From the NCBI GenBank assembly GCA_034431315.1, contig DAOUDK010000103.1:4625-68624 (forward strand): a stretch of 64,000 nucleotides of DNA, in the 5' to 3' direction. This DNA comes from JAUWOY01 sp034431315 (GTDB lineage Bacteria; Chloroflexota; Anaerolineae; VGOG01). The position numbers were made by a program, and so were the translations under genes. Positions within the stretch are counted from its first letter, which is position 1. The number at the start of each line of letters is the position of its first letter. Below the pieces are notes generated by a model. That model saw only the letters and a program-made list of their open reading frames with translations. It did no database searches and had not been told where the DNA came from. Positions 34,747 through 43,526 of this stretch are shown one piece after another.

Positions 34747-34847
34747 GAACCCAATTGTTCGGCAAGGTCTCCTGACCGCAGCCGGCCTGGGGGCTTGGTC
34801 GGAGATCTTCGCCCAACGGGAGAAAGCGTTTGAGGAGCAACCCCACC

Positions 34848-35882
34848 ATGAGCTTGAAAAATACCTTTGAGATATACCTGCCCCTCGTCGAAGCAGAGTT
34901 GCACAAGACCCTCGACCTCTCCCCTCCCCACCTGACGTCCTTCTATGGCATGATGCAATATCACCTGGGCTGGCTTGATGAGAACTTTGCCCCCAACATG
35001 GGTGGCGCAGGTAAGCGCGTGCGGCCCATTATGTGCCTCTTGACCTGCCAGGCCACCGGCGGCGATCCTGAGCAAGCCTTGCCGGCGGCCGCGGCCCTTG
35101 AACTGGTGCACAACTTCTCCCTTGTTCACGACGACATTGAGGACAAGAGTGACCTGCGGCGGGGCCGCCCCACCGTCTGGAAAGTCTGGGGCATGCCCCA
35201 GGCCATCAACGCGGGTGACGGCCTGTTCGCCCTGGCCCACCTGACCATGCAACGCCTGGCTGCCAAGGGGGTACTCCCTCGGCAGGTGCTCACCGCCCTG
35301 GAGATCCTCGACCAGGCTTGCCTGGCCCTCACCGAAGGCCAATACCTGGACTTGAGCTTCGAGACCCGTCTTGATGTTGATGTGCAGCAATACCTCTCCA
35401 TGATCCGGGGCAAGACAGCCGCCCTCTTCAGCGCGGCTGCGCAACTGGGGGCCCTCGTCGCTGGGAGCGACCCCGCATCCATCGCCCGCTATCGGCGCTT
35501 CGGCCAGAACCTGGGCCTGGCCTTCCAGATCGTGGACGACGTCCTGGGCATCTGGGGCGATCCGCAGGTGACGGGCAAACCGTCGGCCGACGACATCCGG
35601 CAGCGCAAAAAGACACTGCCCATCGTCCGGGCCCTGGAGGAAGAACAAAAAAACGAGGCCAAAGGTCTGAGGGAGATTTATCAGCGGGAGACCATTGGCG
35701 AGGAAGACATGGAAGCCGCGCTCAAGATCCTGGAGGGCTTGGGAGCGCGTCACTACGCCGAGGAAATGGCCAACGACTACTACCAGCAAGCCCTGGCTGA
35801 ACTCAATGCCACGGGGATGGAAAACGAGGCCCAGGACGATCTGAGGGAACTGGCCGCCTTTCTAGTCGAGAGGACGTACTAA
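34848..35882 (+). CDS. Polyprenyl (all-trans) diphosphate synthase
   Basis: 344 residues. The first Asp-rich motif 'LVHDDIED' and the second 'FQIVDDVLGIWGD' bind the diphosphate through Mg; 'GKRVRPIM' and 'KKTLPIV' are also standard. It condenses IPP with allylic diphosphates; the residues before the first Asp-rich motif ('ALELVHNFSL') suggest a medium-chain product (GGPP or longer), but chain length cannot be fixed. ATG 34848 has GAGGAG 10 nt upstream. Confidence 0.92.
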   Translation: MSLKNTFEIYLPLVEAELHKTLDLSPPHLTSFYGMMQYHLGWLDENFAPNMGGAGKRVRPIMCLLTCQATGGDPEQALPAAAALELVHNFSLVHDDIEDKSDLRRGRPTVWKVWGMPQAINAGDGLFALAHLTMQRLAAKGVLPRQVLTALEILDQACLALTEGQYLDLSFETRLDVDVQQYLSMIRGKTAALFSAAAQLGALVAGSDPASIARYRRFGQNLGLAFQIVDDVLGIWGDPQVTGKPSADDIRQRKKTLPIVRALEEEQKNEAKGLREIYQRETIGEEDMEAALKILEGLGARHYAEEMANDYYQQALAELNATGMENEAQDDLRELAAFLVERTY

Positions 35883-35884
35883 AC

Positions 35885-36754
35885 TTATCGGACAAATTGG
35901 CTGACGAAGGTGAGGTACCCCTGCCGACCACCTCTCCGGTTCCAGCGGTTGATGGATTTGCGGACGCGCTTCAGGCAGGCGATGATCTCATCCAGGGTAA
36001 TGGGTCCCATGGAGAAATCTACCGGCTCACCCTTCTTATTGGAGAATGGCATCTCGCGTCCTAGCCGCCATTCGCACATCATCTTGACCAAGTCATAGAC
36101 TTTGTCCGCCAGGGGATCCAGGGACGGTGGTGCAGTCTGGCGGCCCCTCGCCTCAGCTCGATACGCTCGGAGCAGGGCCTCGATGGCAGCCAGGGCCTCC
36201 CAGTCGGTCATCTCAGGATGATTGCGATACACCTGGGTGATGCCGAACTCAATGTTCTGCAAGACATCCTGGTAGCGCTCCTCGAAAGGCAGGCTCGGGT
36301 CCCTCCGTTCAGCATCGGGTCGCACTATTAGTTGGGGCTGCTCTTCATCAGGTTCCCTCTGCCTTATCTCATCAGAGACCTTGGTGAATTCCACCAATGG
36401 GATGGGGTTGTCATCGCCCCCCAGCGGCAGGTCTTGCTTCTCTTCGGGGATAGCGTCCAGGTTAACGATGCCTGCTAAAACAAATTTCCCGCCGACGTCC
36501 CAGTGAGGTAGGGGGTGCATGAGGAATTCCCTCACCTTTTCCAGGTTGATGACCACCGTAGGGCAACGGGGGCAGAACCATCCTATATCGCCGCCGCCAA
36601 TGATGAAGTCATCAGTGATCTCTTCCTCACGCTTGGTGATAACCAGGTAACCCGCACTGTGCGATTGCAGAGGGCCGCCGCACCGGGGGCAGGGGCCGGG
36701 TTGTCCCTCAAACTCCCGATAGATGCACTCGCGCGGTATGCTGATGTCAATCAA
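35885..36754 (-). CDS. Zinc-ribbon protein of unknown function
   Basis: 289 residues from TTG 36754 (GGAGGA upstream). Two Cys pairs, 'GPCPRCGGP' near residue 20 and 'GWFCPRCPTVV' near residue 60, form one predicted zinc ribbon. The rest is helical with no recognised domain; the C-terminus is basic ('SINRWNRRGGRQGYL'). Ends 2 nt after the convergent prenyl synthase stop. Confidence 0.65.
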   Translation of the reverse strand: MIDISIPRECIYREFEGQPGPCPRCGGPLQSHSAGYLVITKREEEITDDFIIGGGDIGWFCPRCPTVVINLEKVREFLMHPLPHWDVGGKFVLAGIVNLDAIPEEKQDLPLGGDDNPIPLVEFTKVSDEIRQREPDEEQPQLIVRPDAERRDPSLPFEERYQDVLQNIEFGITQVYRNHPEMTDWEALAAIEALLRAYRAEARGRQTAPPSLDPLADKVYDLVKMMCEWRLGREMPFSNKKGEPVDFSMGPITLDEIIACLKRVRKSINRWNRRGGRQGYLTFVSQFVR

Positions 36755-36781
36755 TGCCCAATCCTCCTCTCCATCTCACAT

Positions 36782-37498
36782 TCAACCTTCCAACCCACTC
36801 AAGCGGCGCGTCAGTCGGCGGGCGGCCGCTTCGCAGTAGGCGCGTACATCCACCCACTTTACCGGCGTCAATAGCCTGGGCATAGGCTGCGGCTCTGCAT
36901 CCTCAAAGTAGGCCAGCGCCCGAGCCGCGATGGGCAGAAAGCTGGGCCGGTCCTCATACTTAATAAGTGCCAGTTCCAGCAAGCGGTCCAGTGTCACGAT
37001 GTCTCGTAGACTGTACAGGTCAACGAAGTCGCGGCGTGTGCCCCGTGAGTTGATAGCGGCGAGTTTCATCAGCCCGATGTCGGTGGGCGAGGCAAGCTGT
37101 ATCCCCTGATACATGACCGTCGGCTCTAACAGGGGGTGGTGCTGATGGATAAAGCTCACGTCCGCATCAAACAATCGAGTGAACAACATGCCATCCTGTT
37201 CCGAGGCGACTACGAACTGTCCGCTGGCGTCCAGAGCCATGTCCTGAGCCTTGTCCTGAGTAGCCGCAGGCGTATCGAAGGGCTGCCGAAGGGCCCGACG
37301 AATCGCCTCACGCTCGGGGGCGAGAAGACGGCAGTTGGTGCTGAACCAGTCCAAGTCTGTGGAGACACGATGCCCGATCTGCAACGCCAGCGCTGTTCCG
37401 CCGGCCAGGTAAAAATCGCTGATAAAAGGTTGCTGGCGCAGATAGGCCAGCGCATGGTGACAGGCGGGTGTGGTGGTCAACTCATAGAAGTCTACCAT
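36782..37498 (-). CDS. AbiEii-like nucleotidyltransferase toxin (module 1)
   Basis: 238 residues from ATG 37498, overlapping the upstream partner by 7 nt. 'YLAGGTALALQIGHRVSTDLDWFS' (quoted as GGT...TDLDWF) is the GG-S/T...D-x-D nucleotidyltransferase motif of AbiEii/AbiGii toxins, which transfer nucleotides to tRNA or other targets. A later 'IGLMKLAAINSRGTRRDFVDLY' region with conserved Lys and Asp is shared with the paralogue at 57251-57931. The 'FDTPAATQDKAQD' insert is encoded by an interspersed repeat. Confidence 0.8.
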   Translation of the reverse strand: MVDFYELTTTPACHHALAYLRQQPFISDFYLAGGTALALQIGHRVSTDLDWFSTNCRLLAPEREAIRRALRQPFDTPAATQDKAQDMALDASGQFVVASEQDGMLFTRLFDADVSFIHQHHPLLEPTVMYQGIQLASPTDIGLMKLAAINSRGTRRDFVDLYSLRDIVTLDRLLELALIKYEDRPSFLPIAARALAYFEDAEPQPMPRLLTPVKWVDVRAYCEAAARRLTRRLSGLEG

Positions 37499-37794
37499 GG
37501 CTCCATCCTCTTGGCCTCCACTGCCCACTCTGGTGCAACGTAGTCCGTTACCCCTAGCGCCAGTCGCCATAGGGCAAACGAGCGCCTGGACAGCAAACGA
37601 AACCCGTGCCGCCACACCCACTTGGCCACGCTGGCTTCGCCGTAGGTCACAAACAGCCAACGAAGTTGTTCCCACGTGCCCCGTTCCAAAACCCGCTCAA
37701 TGATGACGCTCTTGTGACATTCGAGGTGCATCGTATCAAAGTCATATTCTGGAAACAGCCACGCGGCGTCGGCGGGCAGGTGATTATCGGCCAT
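37492..37794 (-). CDS. DUF6922-type partner of the AbiEii-like toxin (module 1)
   Basis: 100 residues from ATG 37794. Core 'LFPEYDFDTMHLECHKSVI' followed by 'RVLERGTWEQLRWLFVTYG' matches the DUF6922 helical domain, and lines up with the equally long protein at 57919-58221. Its position before the toxin with overlap suggests an antitoxin or repressor role, which is inference. Confidence 0.75.
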   Translation of the reverse strand: MADNHLPADAAWLFPEYDFDTMHLECHKSVIIERVLERGTWEQLRWLFVTYGEASVAKWVWRHGFRLLSRRSFALWRLALGVTDYVAPEWAVEAKRMEPW

Positions 37795-37822
37795 AAGTGA
37801 CCCTTGTTTCTGGTAGTTCACC

Positions 37823-38110
37823 TCATCCCCCCAGTCCTTCGAGAATCTGCCGAGCAATGTGATGGTAGACTTCCGGCGGGCCAGCGATCCTCTCGTCGAA
37901 CATCTTGATGAAAGTCTGGTGGATCCGCTGTCCAAGGGACGCCGGATCAGCGTAGGCAGTCACATAGGTCAGCACCTGGCTGATTTCCGGGTCATACTCG
38001 TCGTCTGGACAGCCGATGGCCAGCAGGCCAATGGGGTCGGCCTGGTCTATGGCTTGTTTGACGATGGTGCGCAGACGTTCCTGGCCGCATGGCAAGGCCG
38101 TCGTCATCAT
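37823..38110 (-). CDS. Small DUF1871-like protein
   Basis: 95 residues from tandem ATG codons at 38110/38107 (GGGGAG upstream). 'DPIGLLAIGCPDDEYDPEI' is very like the DUF1871 signature; the rest is helical. Function unknown. It lies 28 nt before the DUF6922 gene and 2 nt after the TPR fragment, so all may be one transcript. Confidence 0.6.
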   Translation of the reverse strand: MMTTALPCGQERLRTIVKQAIDQADPIGLLAIGCPDDEYDPEISQVLTYVTAYADPASLGQRIHQTFIKMFDERIAGPPEVYHHIARQILEGLGG

Positions 38111-38112
38111 TT

Positions 38113-38421
38113 CTACTCCCCTCGCTGCCCTCTGTGAGACAACTGACCGATCCGATACCGTGCCTGCCGGCTCCCGATGCCGGGCGCGCCGGGCATCGCT
38201 TCGGAGAGCATGCGCAGCCAGGAGAGTGCGGCCTCGTAATTGCCCTGGGCGGCCAGAACGTCGCTCCACGTCAAGGCGTAGAACCGGAATTCTCCTGACG
38301 TAAACTTCCGTAACTTATCCAGGGGGATCAACAACTGCTCCGCCTCGTCAACCTGACCACGCTCCAGGCAGGTTTGGGCCAAATTAGTGCGGGGAAAAAC
38401 GTACCGTGGGAATTTTTCCAC
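38113..38421 (-). CDS. TPR-containing fragment, probably truncated
   Basis: About 102 residues with two TPR-like helix pairs ('NLAQTCLERGQVDEAEQLL', 'DVLAAQGNYEAALSWL'). The only start is GTG 38421 with no convincing ribosome site, so this may be the 3' end of a larger TPR gene whose front was lost. Confidence 0.45.
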   Translation of the reverse strand: MEKFPRYVFPRTNLAQTCLERGQVDEAEQLLIPLDKLRKFTSGEFRFYALTWSDVLAAQGNYEAALSWLRMLSEAMPGAPGIGSRQARYRIGQLSHRGQRGE

Positions 38422-38499
38422 CTTTTGTCATCGGTTTCTCCTTGCGGTGCACTCAATCGCCTTCGCCGCAGCATGTTTGGCTTTTACGTTAGATTTGCG

Positions 38500-39897
38500 T
38501 TAAGTTTGCGTTTGATTGTTTCGTTTAGTCAACTGGTAGAACACACCCCGCCCTACACCGGCACGTTCAACCAGTCCCTTTTCTACTAATTCCGTCAGGT
38601 CGGCATAGGCTGTGGCGTTGGAGACGTTGAACAACTCTCGATACTCTCGATTGGTGATTCGTCCCCGCTCCGCCAAGATAGCCAATGCTCTGATCTGTCG
38701 CTCGTTAAGCGACAAGCGGTTCACATCCGGCACAGTTACCGGCCTAACTGCATACAGCGTTACGGTCACCACGCCGCCGTCATCGGTAATGAGCGGTGGT
38801 GGCGCGCCGGCGGCCTCCATCTCGCGGAAGACGCGGTCCACCCCAAAGCCCAATTCCTCGATGTAGCGCCAGGCTTTGAGCACACCGACGATCTGCGGAT
38901 TGCGGGAGAAGTGACGGTGGCGGATGTTCTTTACAGTGACGATGCCCGGTAGCCCACCGGGGCTCTCTACCTCCAGTCGGTCGTCGAACATGCGCACCTG
39001 GATGGCTGTGCCAGTGATGCTGTAATCGCGGTGCGCGATGGCATTGACGATGACCTCACGCCAGGCGAAGTCAGGGTACTCAGGTTGTTCGGTCATCTCC
39101 AGCCCTCGCAACCGGCGACGCGTCCGTACGAAGGTGCCAGCCAAGTCCCAGGTGAGGCGGATCAGGCGGGGCAGCGGTGTGGTGAGCTCTTCGCGCTTGA
39201 CCAGGTTGAAGGCTTCACCCAACTCAATAGCCGTGCCCTCAAACTTGAGGAAATCCACACCTGCCCGGGGCAGCCAGCGGCCAGGTTCGCGAGCGAACAA
39301 CAGAACGCCAGCCACAGTTAGCGTGTCCTCGATGAGCAAGTTGAGGCCGCGCAGGATGCGCTCTACCGGCTGATCAAGACCTCGCAGACGGGCGTATTCT
39401 TCGACCAGGCATTGGTCCACATTCTCCAGCGTGGCGCCGCGCACCGGTTGGGTCTCGTAGCTGGCCTGGCCCTTGGCGAAAGCTACTCGCAAGGTCTCAT
39501 CCGCGCTGAGTGGCTGGTTACGGTCCAAAACACGCAAATAGACCCGGCCGTTGTTATGATTGTGCACCCGAGAACTCACCGGTACGTCAATAACCAACAC
39601 TTGACGACCCCGGCAGGACGCAAACTGATAGTCAATCTGAACCGAAGGGGTACAAAACTCATAGGCCGCGCGCAATAGCCGCTCGGCTTGCTCCTGGTCA
39701 GCGACGGGATCCAGGCCCGAAACCGTCCCGTCATCCTCGACGCCGATCAGCAACCGGCCGCCGTCAGCGTTGGCGAAAGCGATGAGGGTGGTAGCTAAGT
39801 CGCGGGGATGGATGCGAGGGCTCTTTCGCTCCAGGGTCTGACCCTCGGGCACTGCGATCAAGTGCTCCAGATCCTGCTCCTTCAGCAGTTCAATCAT
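38500..39897 (-). CDS. AlbA_2 (Schlafen-type) ATP-binding transcriptional regulator
   Basis: 465 residues: an N-terminal AlbA_2 domain ('LERKSPRIHPRDLATTLIAFANADGG'-type start, 'LLIGVEDDGTV'), a GHKL-like ATPase region ('REVIVNAIAHRDY', 'VESPGGLPG') and a C-terminal winged helix ('NREYRELFNVSNATAYADL'). RBS GAGAGGAG. Such proteins are common beside defence and toxin genes; target unknown. Confidence 0.85.
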   Translation of the reverse strand: MIELLKEQDLEHLIAVPEGQTLERKSPRIHPRDLATTLIAFANADGGRLLIGVEDDGTVSGLDPVADQEQAERLLRAAYEFCTPSVQIDYQFASCRGRQVLVIDVPVSSRVHNHNNGRVYLRVLDRNQPLSADETLRVAFAKGQASYETQPVRGATLENVDQCLVEEYARLRGLDQPVERILRGLNLLIEDTLTVAGVLLFAREPGRWLPRAGVDFLKFEGTAIELGEAFNLVKREELTTPLPRLIRLTWDLAGTFVRTRRRLRGLEMTEQPEYPDFAWREVIVNAIAHRDYSITGTAIQVRMFDDRLEVESPGGLPGIVTVKNIRHRHFSRNPQIVGVLKAWRYIEELGFGVDRVFREMEAAGAPPPLITDDGGVVTVTLYAVRPVTVPDVNRLSLNERQIRALAILAERGRITNREYRELFNVSNATAYADLTELVEKGLVERAGVGRGVFYQLTKRNNQTQT

Positions 39898-40080
39898 TGG
39901 CTACTCCTCTCTTGTTGCCCCCATTATACACCCCCCAGCGACCAGCGTCAAGAACGAACCGCGCCCTCGCCTCGCTATCGCCTGAACTCTTGAGGTCGGG
40001 CTTCCTCTTCTCCAACGCCGCCTCGATGATAAGGATAGCACAAGGTGGGTTTGATGTCAAGAACATCAGGCCAGCTCTTG

Positions 40081-40109
40081 TTGCCTCAAACAGTTTCCTG
40101 TGCTATACT
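40081..40109 (+). promoter_or_regulatory. Promoter of the nnr gene
   Basis: TTGCCT, 17-bp spacer, TATACT, 45 nt before the ATG at 40154. Confidence 0.55.
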
Positions 40110-40153
40110 TCTCAGGCAGAGATTCAACTACACAGAAGAAAGGACTGAGGCAC

Positions 40154-41848
40154 ATGAAAGTAGTGACGACAGAGGAGATGCGCCGCATCGAGAGGGAAGC
40201 CGATGCGGGAGGGCTATCTTACGCCACGATGATGGAAAACGCCGGGCGAGCCGTAGCCGAGTCCTGCCCCCCCTTCCCCCCCAACTTTGGGGGGGAAAGA
40301 GGGGGGGCGACGGACAGGCGGATACTGGTGCTAATTGGTCCCGGCAATAACGGAGGCGACGGATTGGTGGCCGGCCGCTACCTGCACGACGCTGGCGCTT
40401 ATGTCACCTTCTACATCTGGAAGCGTCGCACCGAAGGCGATGAGAATTTTCGTCTGGCAGCCGAAAGGGACATTCCCACCCTCTGGGCCGAAGAAGATGA
40501 TGGCTTCGCTACGCTGCGCCGCCTTCTGGGCGAGTCCGACGTGATCGTTGACGCCCTCCTGGGCACAGGGGTCGCGCGGTCAATAGAGGGATCGCTCAAG
40601 GAGATACTAGCTGTGGTCGGGGAGGAAATAAGGAGAAGAAGGGAGCCAAAGAGAAAAGAGGCCCTTTTCTCGCCCTCACTTCCCTCATTTGCTGCTTTGC
40701 CCTCTTTGCCTGTTCTCGTCGCCGTGGACGTCCCCACGGGGCTCAATTGCGACACGGGAGACATAGATCCAGCGGCCGTGCCTGCCGACTTGACGGTAAC
40801 ATTCGGCTTCCCCAAGCGAGGCCAGTTCCTCTTCCCCGGCGCTGAGTACGTGGGCCAGTTGATCGTCGCCGACATCGGGATACCGCCGCATTTGGCCGAC
40901 GATGTCCAGGTGGAGTTGACAACGCCCGAAATGGTAAGAGAGCTCCTGCCCCCGCGTCCCATGAAAGCCCACAAGGGCACCTTCGGCAAGGCCCTGGTAG
41001 TGGCCGGCTCGGTCAACTACACCGGGGCGGCGTACTTAGCCAGCGCCGCGGCTACACGAGTGGGAACCGGCCTGGTCACCTTGGCCCTGGCGGAGAGCAT
41101 CCATTCCATCCTGGCCTCCAAGCTCAGTGAGGTCACCTTTCTCCTCCTACCCCAGAATCTGGGCGTCCTCGTTCCTGACGCCATCAAAGTATTGGGCGAG
41201 AGGATTCAGGATTACGATGCCCTCCTGCTGGGACCGGGTCTGGGTCACGAGAAGGAGACAGTGCAGTTCGTGCAGCAATTGCTGAAGGTAGAACCAGGCA
41301 AAAGTGGCCGCATCGGTTTCCTGGCCAGCGAGGAGGCCGCGGAGGGCAAGCTCTCGCTGCCGCCGCTGGTCATAGACGCCGACGGCCTGAACGCTCTGGC
41401 CGACACCCCCAACTGGTGGGAACAGCTCAAAGGGCTGAGCATCCTCACCCCCCACCCCGGCGAGATGTCCCGGCTGACAGGGATCACAGTGCGTGAGATT
41501 GAGGCCGACAGGCTAGAAGTGGCGCGGCAGATGGCTGAGAAGTGGCGCCAGGTCGTAATCCTGAAAGGGGCCTACACCGTTATCGCCAACCCTGAGGGAG
41601 GAGTCGTCATCAACCCCTTCGCCAATCCGGGCCTGGCCACGGCGGGCAGCGGCGACGTGTTGGCGGGGGCCATCGTAGGCTTCCTGGCCCAGGGCCTGGT
41701 GCCCTTCGACGCCGCCCTGGTCGGGGCCTACGTTCATGGGCTGGCGGGGGAGTTGGTGCGAAAGGAGCTAGGAGGGGCGGGGATGGTGGCTGGCGATCTA
41801 TTGCCCATGTTGCCTAAGACCATCAAACTCCTACGCGAGGGCGGGTAG
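40154..41848 (+). CDS. nnr: Bifunctional NAD(P)HX epimerase/dehydratase
   Basis: 564 residues. N-terminal NnrE epimerase ('MENAGRAVAES', 'GPGNNGGDGLVAGRYL', 'DALLGTG', 'VDVPTGLNCDTG') and C-terminal NnrD ADP-dependent dehydratase ('KGTFGKALVVAGS', 'DADGLNALA', 'LTPHPGEMSRL', 'NPGLATAGSGDVLAGAI'). Together they repair hydrated NADH/NADPH. Two stretches look inserted in frame into the epimerase half: a C/G-run palindrome at 40267-40307 and a purine/pyrimidine stretch at about 40620-40715 encoding a low-complexity 'RRREPKRKEALFSPSL' region. Confidence 0.93.
   Translation: MKVVTTEEMRRIEREADAGGLSYATMMENAGRAVAESCPPFPPNFGGERGGATDRRILVLIGPGNNGGDGLVAGRYLHDAGAYVTFYIWKRRTEGDENFRLAAERDIPTLWAEEDDGFATLRRLLGESDVIVDALLGTGVARSIEGSLKEILAVVGEEIRRRREPKRKEALFSPSLPSFAALPSLPVLVAVDVPTGLNCDTGDIDPAAVPADLTVTFGFPKRGQFLFPGAEYVGQLIVADIGIPPHLADDVQVELTTPEMVRELLPPRPMKAHKGTFGKALVVAGSVNYTGAAYLASAAATRVGTGLVTLALAESIHSILASKLSEVTFLLLPQNLGVLVPDAIKVLGERIQDYDALLLGPGLGHEKETVQFVQQLLKVEPGKSGRIGFLASEEAAEGKLSLPPLVIDADGLNALADTPNWWEQLKGLSILTPHPGEMSRLTGITVREIEADRLEVARQMAEKWRQVVILKGAYTVIANPEGGVVINPFANPGLATAGSGDVLAGAIVGFLAQGLVPFDAALVGAYVHGLAGELVRKELGGAGMVAGDLLPMLPKTIKLLREGG
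40267..40307. repeat. C-run/G-run palindrome inside nnr
   Basis: CCCCCCCTTCCCCCCC - AACTTT - GGGGGGGAAAGAGGGGGGG forms a strong hairpin and adds 'PPFPPNFGGERGG' to the epimerase domain without breaking the frame. Confidence 0.8.
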
Positions 41849-41907
41849 AGGGGGAAGCTTTCTGGTGGGGAATTACCTGATTAAGGGTATCAGGCGCAAA
41901 ACACAAA

Positions 41908-41940
41908 GAGCCATCCTGTTTCCAGGATGGCTCAACAGTT
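41908..41940 (+). terminator. Terminator after nnr
   Basis: Perfect 11-bp stem GAGCCATCCTG/CAGGATGGCTC with loop TTTC, followed by a short T run. Confidence 0.85.
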
Positions 41941-41952
41941 TTAGCCAAGGCG

Positions 41953-42070
41953 GATAGCGGCCCATACCTGAGCCGTTGCGCCCTCTTTTCAGGATACTGC
42001 GAATGGAAATGAGCCTCTGTCAGCCTGCGCGTTGGCGCTATCGGCTCCACCCGCTTGTTAGGCCGCTATC
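41953..42070 (-). other. Decayed attC-like site of cassette array 2
   Basis: On the minus strand GCGGCCTAAC (core RYYYAAC, containing the DUF2442 stop) is followed by AAGCGGGTGGAGCCGATAGC, and the far end has GCAACGGCTCAGGTATGGGCCGC. Outer 10-bp arms GATAGCGGCC/GGCCGCTATC pair perfectly, but the expected GTTRRRY core has become TATGGGC, so the site is probably inactive. Confidence 0.65.
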
Positions 42071-42330
42071 TCTGTGACCAGAGCGGATTTCTCTACCGCC
42101 TTTCCTATCTCGTATAGAAAATCTGGGGACATATCCGCTCCATTATCCCACACTATAGTATCCAAGTCTGGATTGACCCAAACGGTCTTGAAATAGTTGA
42201 TGTCTTTCAATGGCTCAAAGATTTCCCCATCCAAATGGGGCTCTAGGTCAGCTAGCCTTACACTCCCGTCTTCAAAAGACAGCAGCAATTTGTATTCGGA
42301 TACATACGTCACACTTTTCACAAAACGCAT
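42058..42330 (-). CDS. DUF2442 protein
   Basis: 90 residues, with the DUF2442 pattern 'MRFVKSVTYVSEYKLLLSFEDG' then 'FKTVWVNPDLDTIVWDNGADMSPDFLY' (parts). GGAGGAGCAAC precedes the ATG. DUF2442 is found paired with DUF4160, as here (10 nt apart), and the pair behaves like a toxin-antitoxin-type module, though I infer that. Its TAA lies in the attC-like core. Confidence 0.88.
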   Translation of the reverse strand: MRFVKSVTYVSEYKLLLSFEDGSVRLADLEPHLDGEIFEPLKDINYFKTVWVNPDLDTIVWDNGADMSPDFLYEIGKAVEKSALVTEIAA

Positions 42331-42340
42331 GTTGCTCCTC

Positions 42341-42601
42341 CTATTCCAGAGATGGTATCTTCCGCAACGGCTTTTTCGCCATAGCCAGTTGCCAGTTTTC
42401 CATCAACTCGTCTCGATGCTCAAAGGCCCACTCCAGAACCAGCGCAATTACTCGCTTGGGTAAGCGTCCCTCAATAAGTTTCAACTCGGAGATGGAGAAG
42501 ACTCCCGTCTGACCTCCATACTTGGCATGGAAATGCGGTATCCCATGCTCTTTGTAATATATTGCGACAACGATACCGAAAAACCTGCTAATCTCTGGCA
42601 C
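42341..42601 (-). CDS. DUF4160 protein
   Basis: 86 residues from GTG 42601, with GGGGAGA 6 nt upstream (ATG 42616 is the weaker alternative). 'FFGIVVAIYYKEHGIPHFHAKYG' (quoted as start and end) and 'LPKRVIALVLEWA' are DUF4160 features; it is the first gene of the cassette pair. Confidence 0.85.
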   Translation of the reverse strand: MPEISRFFGIVVAIYYKEHGIPHFHAKYGGQTGVFSISELKLIEGRLPKRVIALVLEWAFEHRDELMENWQLAMAKKPLRKIPSLE

Positions 42602-42703
42602 ACAATGTCTCCCCATGCCTTGATATGCGAGACGCGGACGTGCCTTTAACTGCGCCGCCCGCAGCGCGGGGCGGATTCACTATTGATTAGGCAGAACATT
42701 TCC

Positions 42704-42829
42704 GTCTAACGCCCCTTGGATAGTCTCCCTCTTGAATGTTGTCGCTATGCCGATGGCAGCCCGATGCTAACCCTTCGACCCCTCGGCAGACCATGCAAAC
42801 CAGAAGCAGTCATCCTTGCCTTAAGCTGA
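42704..42829 (-). other. Candidate attC site between the two cassettes of array 2
   Basis: Minus strand: AGCTTAAGG at the end of the upstream gene, GGGCGTTAGAC (GTTRRRY) at 42710-42704. The arms pair only weakly (GGATGACT / AGTCTATCC). It includes one copy of a 62-bp repeat. Confidence 0.5.
42719..42780. repeat. 62-bp direct repeat, copy 1
   Basis: 55 of 62 bases match 43697-43758. On the minus strand it reads as a protein-like segment 'RAAIGIATTFKRETI' that is then cut by the cassette junction. Confidence 0.85.
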
Positions 42830-43198
42830 CACCAATTCATTGATTTCAACAACCATTTCGTGCCGGCTTTGCTCCTGGAACCGTTCAACGAACGTTCGCA
42901 CTTTCCCTTTCCGTACCTCGTCAGATAAATTAATCACCGTTTGCCTACCAGGTTTGTATTCAAACACCATAACCAATGGCGCGTCTTCTACATAGCCAAG
43001 GGTCATACCTAGCAATATTTTGCTGACTAGTTGGAGGTTAGCTCGAGTCAAAGCCGTATCGTTGTACGAACCCTGGAAAATATGTGCTCCATTTGGCATT
43101 TGTGCAGCCAAGGCTGGATGTTCTAGTTCGCGGTTCAGAAATTCAGCCAGGCGATCTAAATTCTTGTCTGTTAAGCTGACCTGATTATTTTTTCCCAT
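42821..43198 (-). CDS. Unrecognised cassette protein (second gene of pair)
   Basis: 125 residues from ATG 43198, overlapping the upstream gene by 14 nt. Mixed alpha/beta, no signal peptide; segments 'LVMVFEYKPGRQTVINLSD' and 'FVERFQEQSRHEMVVEI'. The overlap and sizes suggest a toxin-antitoxin-like pair, but I do not recognise the family. Confidence 0.7.
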   Translation of the reverse strand: MGKNNQVSLTDKNLDRLAEFLNRELEHPALAAQMPNGAHIFQGSYNDTALTRANLQLVSKILLGMTLGYVEDAPLVMVFEYKPGRQTVINLSDEVRKGKVRTFVERFQEQSRHEMVVEINELVSA

Positions 43199-43511
43199 GA
43201 TATTTGTCCTCATATGCCTTGCGATAAGAACGCCAGTGTCGCTTGATATCCTCAATGGCTTCTGTTAGAGCAAGTTTCTTGTCGAGCCCTGGCTGAGCAA
43301 TTTTTCGTTGCTCTCGTGTAGGTGATATTATGTCTTTGTGGAAGAAACCGTGAGCTTCATCGAATCGTACTATTGCTCGCCATTTGCCATCAATGTAGGC
43401 CTCATACTGGATTACGAAGATTGATCTAACCTCCCCACGCTCAGTCGTGAAATGAACTCGCAAGCGGTCTAGTCCTGTTTCAAAGTCTTGTATCCAGAAT
43501 TTCTCGCCCAT
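43185..43511 (-). CDS. Unrecognised cassette protein (first gene of pair), DUF7718-like
   Basis: 108 residues. 'VQYEAYIDGKWRAIVRFDEAHG'-like core (here 'IQYEAYIDGKWRAIVRFD') with a basic C-terminal helix resembles small DUF7718-type proteins; weakly held. The ATG lies about 20 nt after the GTTAGGT core at 43533-43527, the normal place for a cassette start. Confidence 0.65.
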   Translation of the reverse strand: MGEKFWIQDFETGLDRLRVHFTTERGEVRSIFVIQYEAYIDGKWRAIVRFDEAHGFFHKDIISPTREQRKIAQPGLDKKLALTEAIEDIKRHWRSYRKAYEDKYHGKK

Positions 43512-43526
43512 GACGAAATCTAATCT

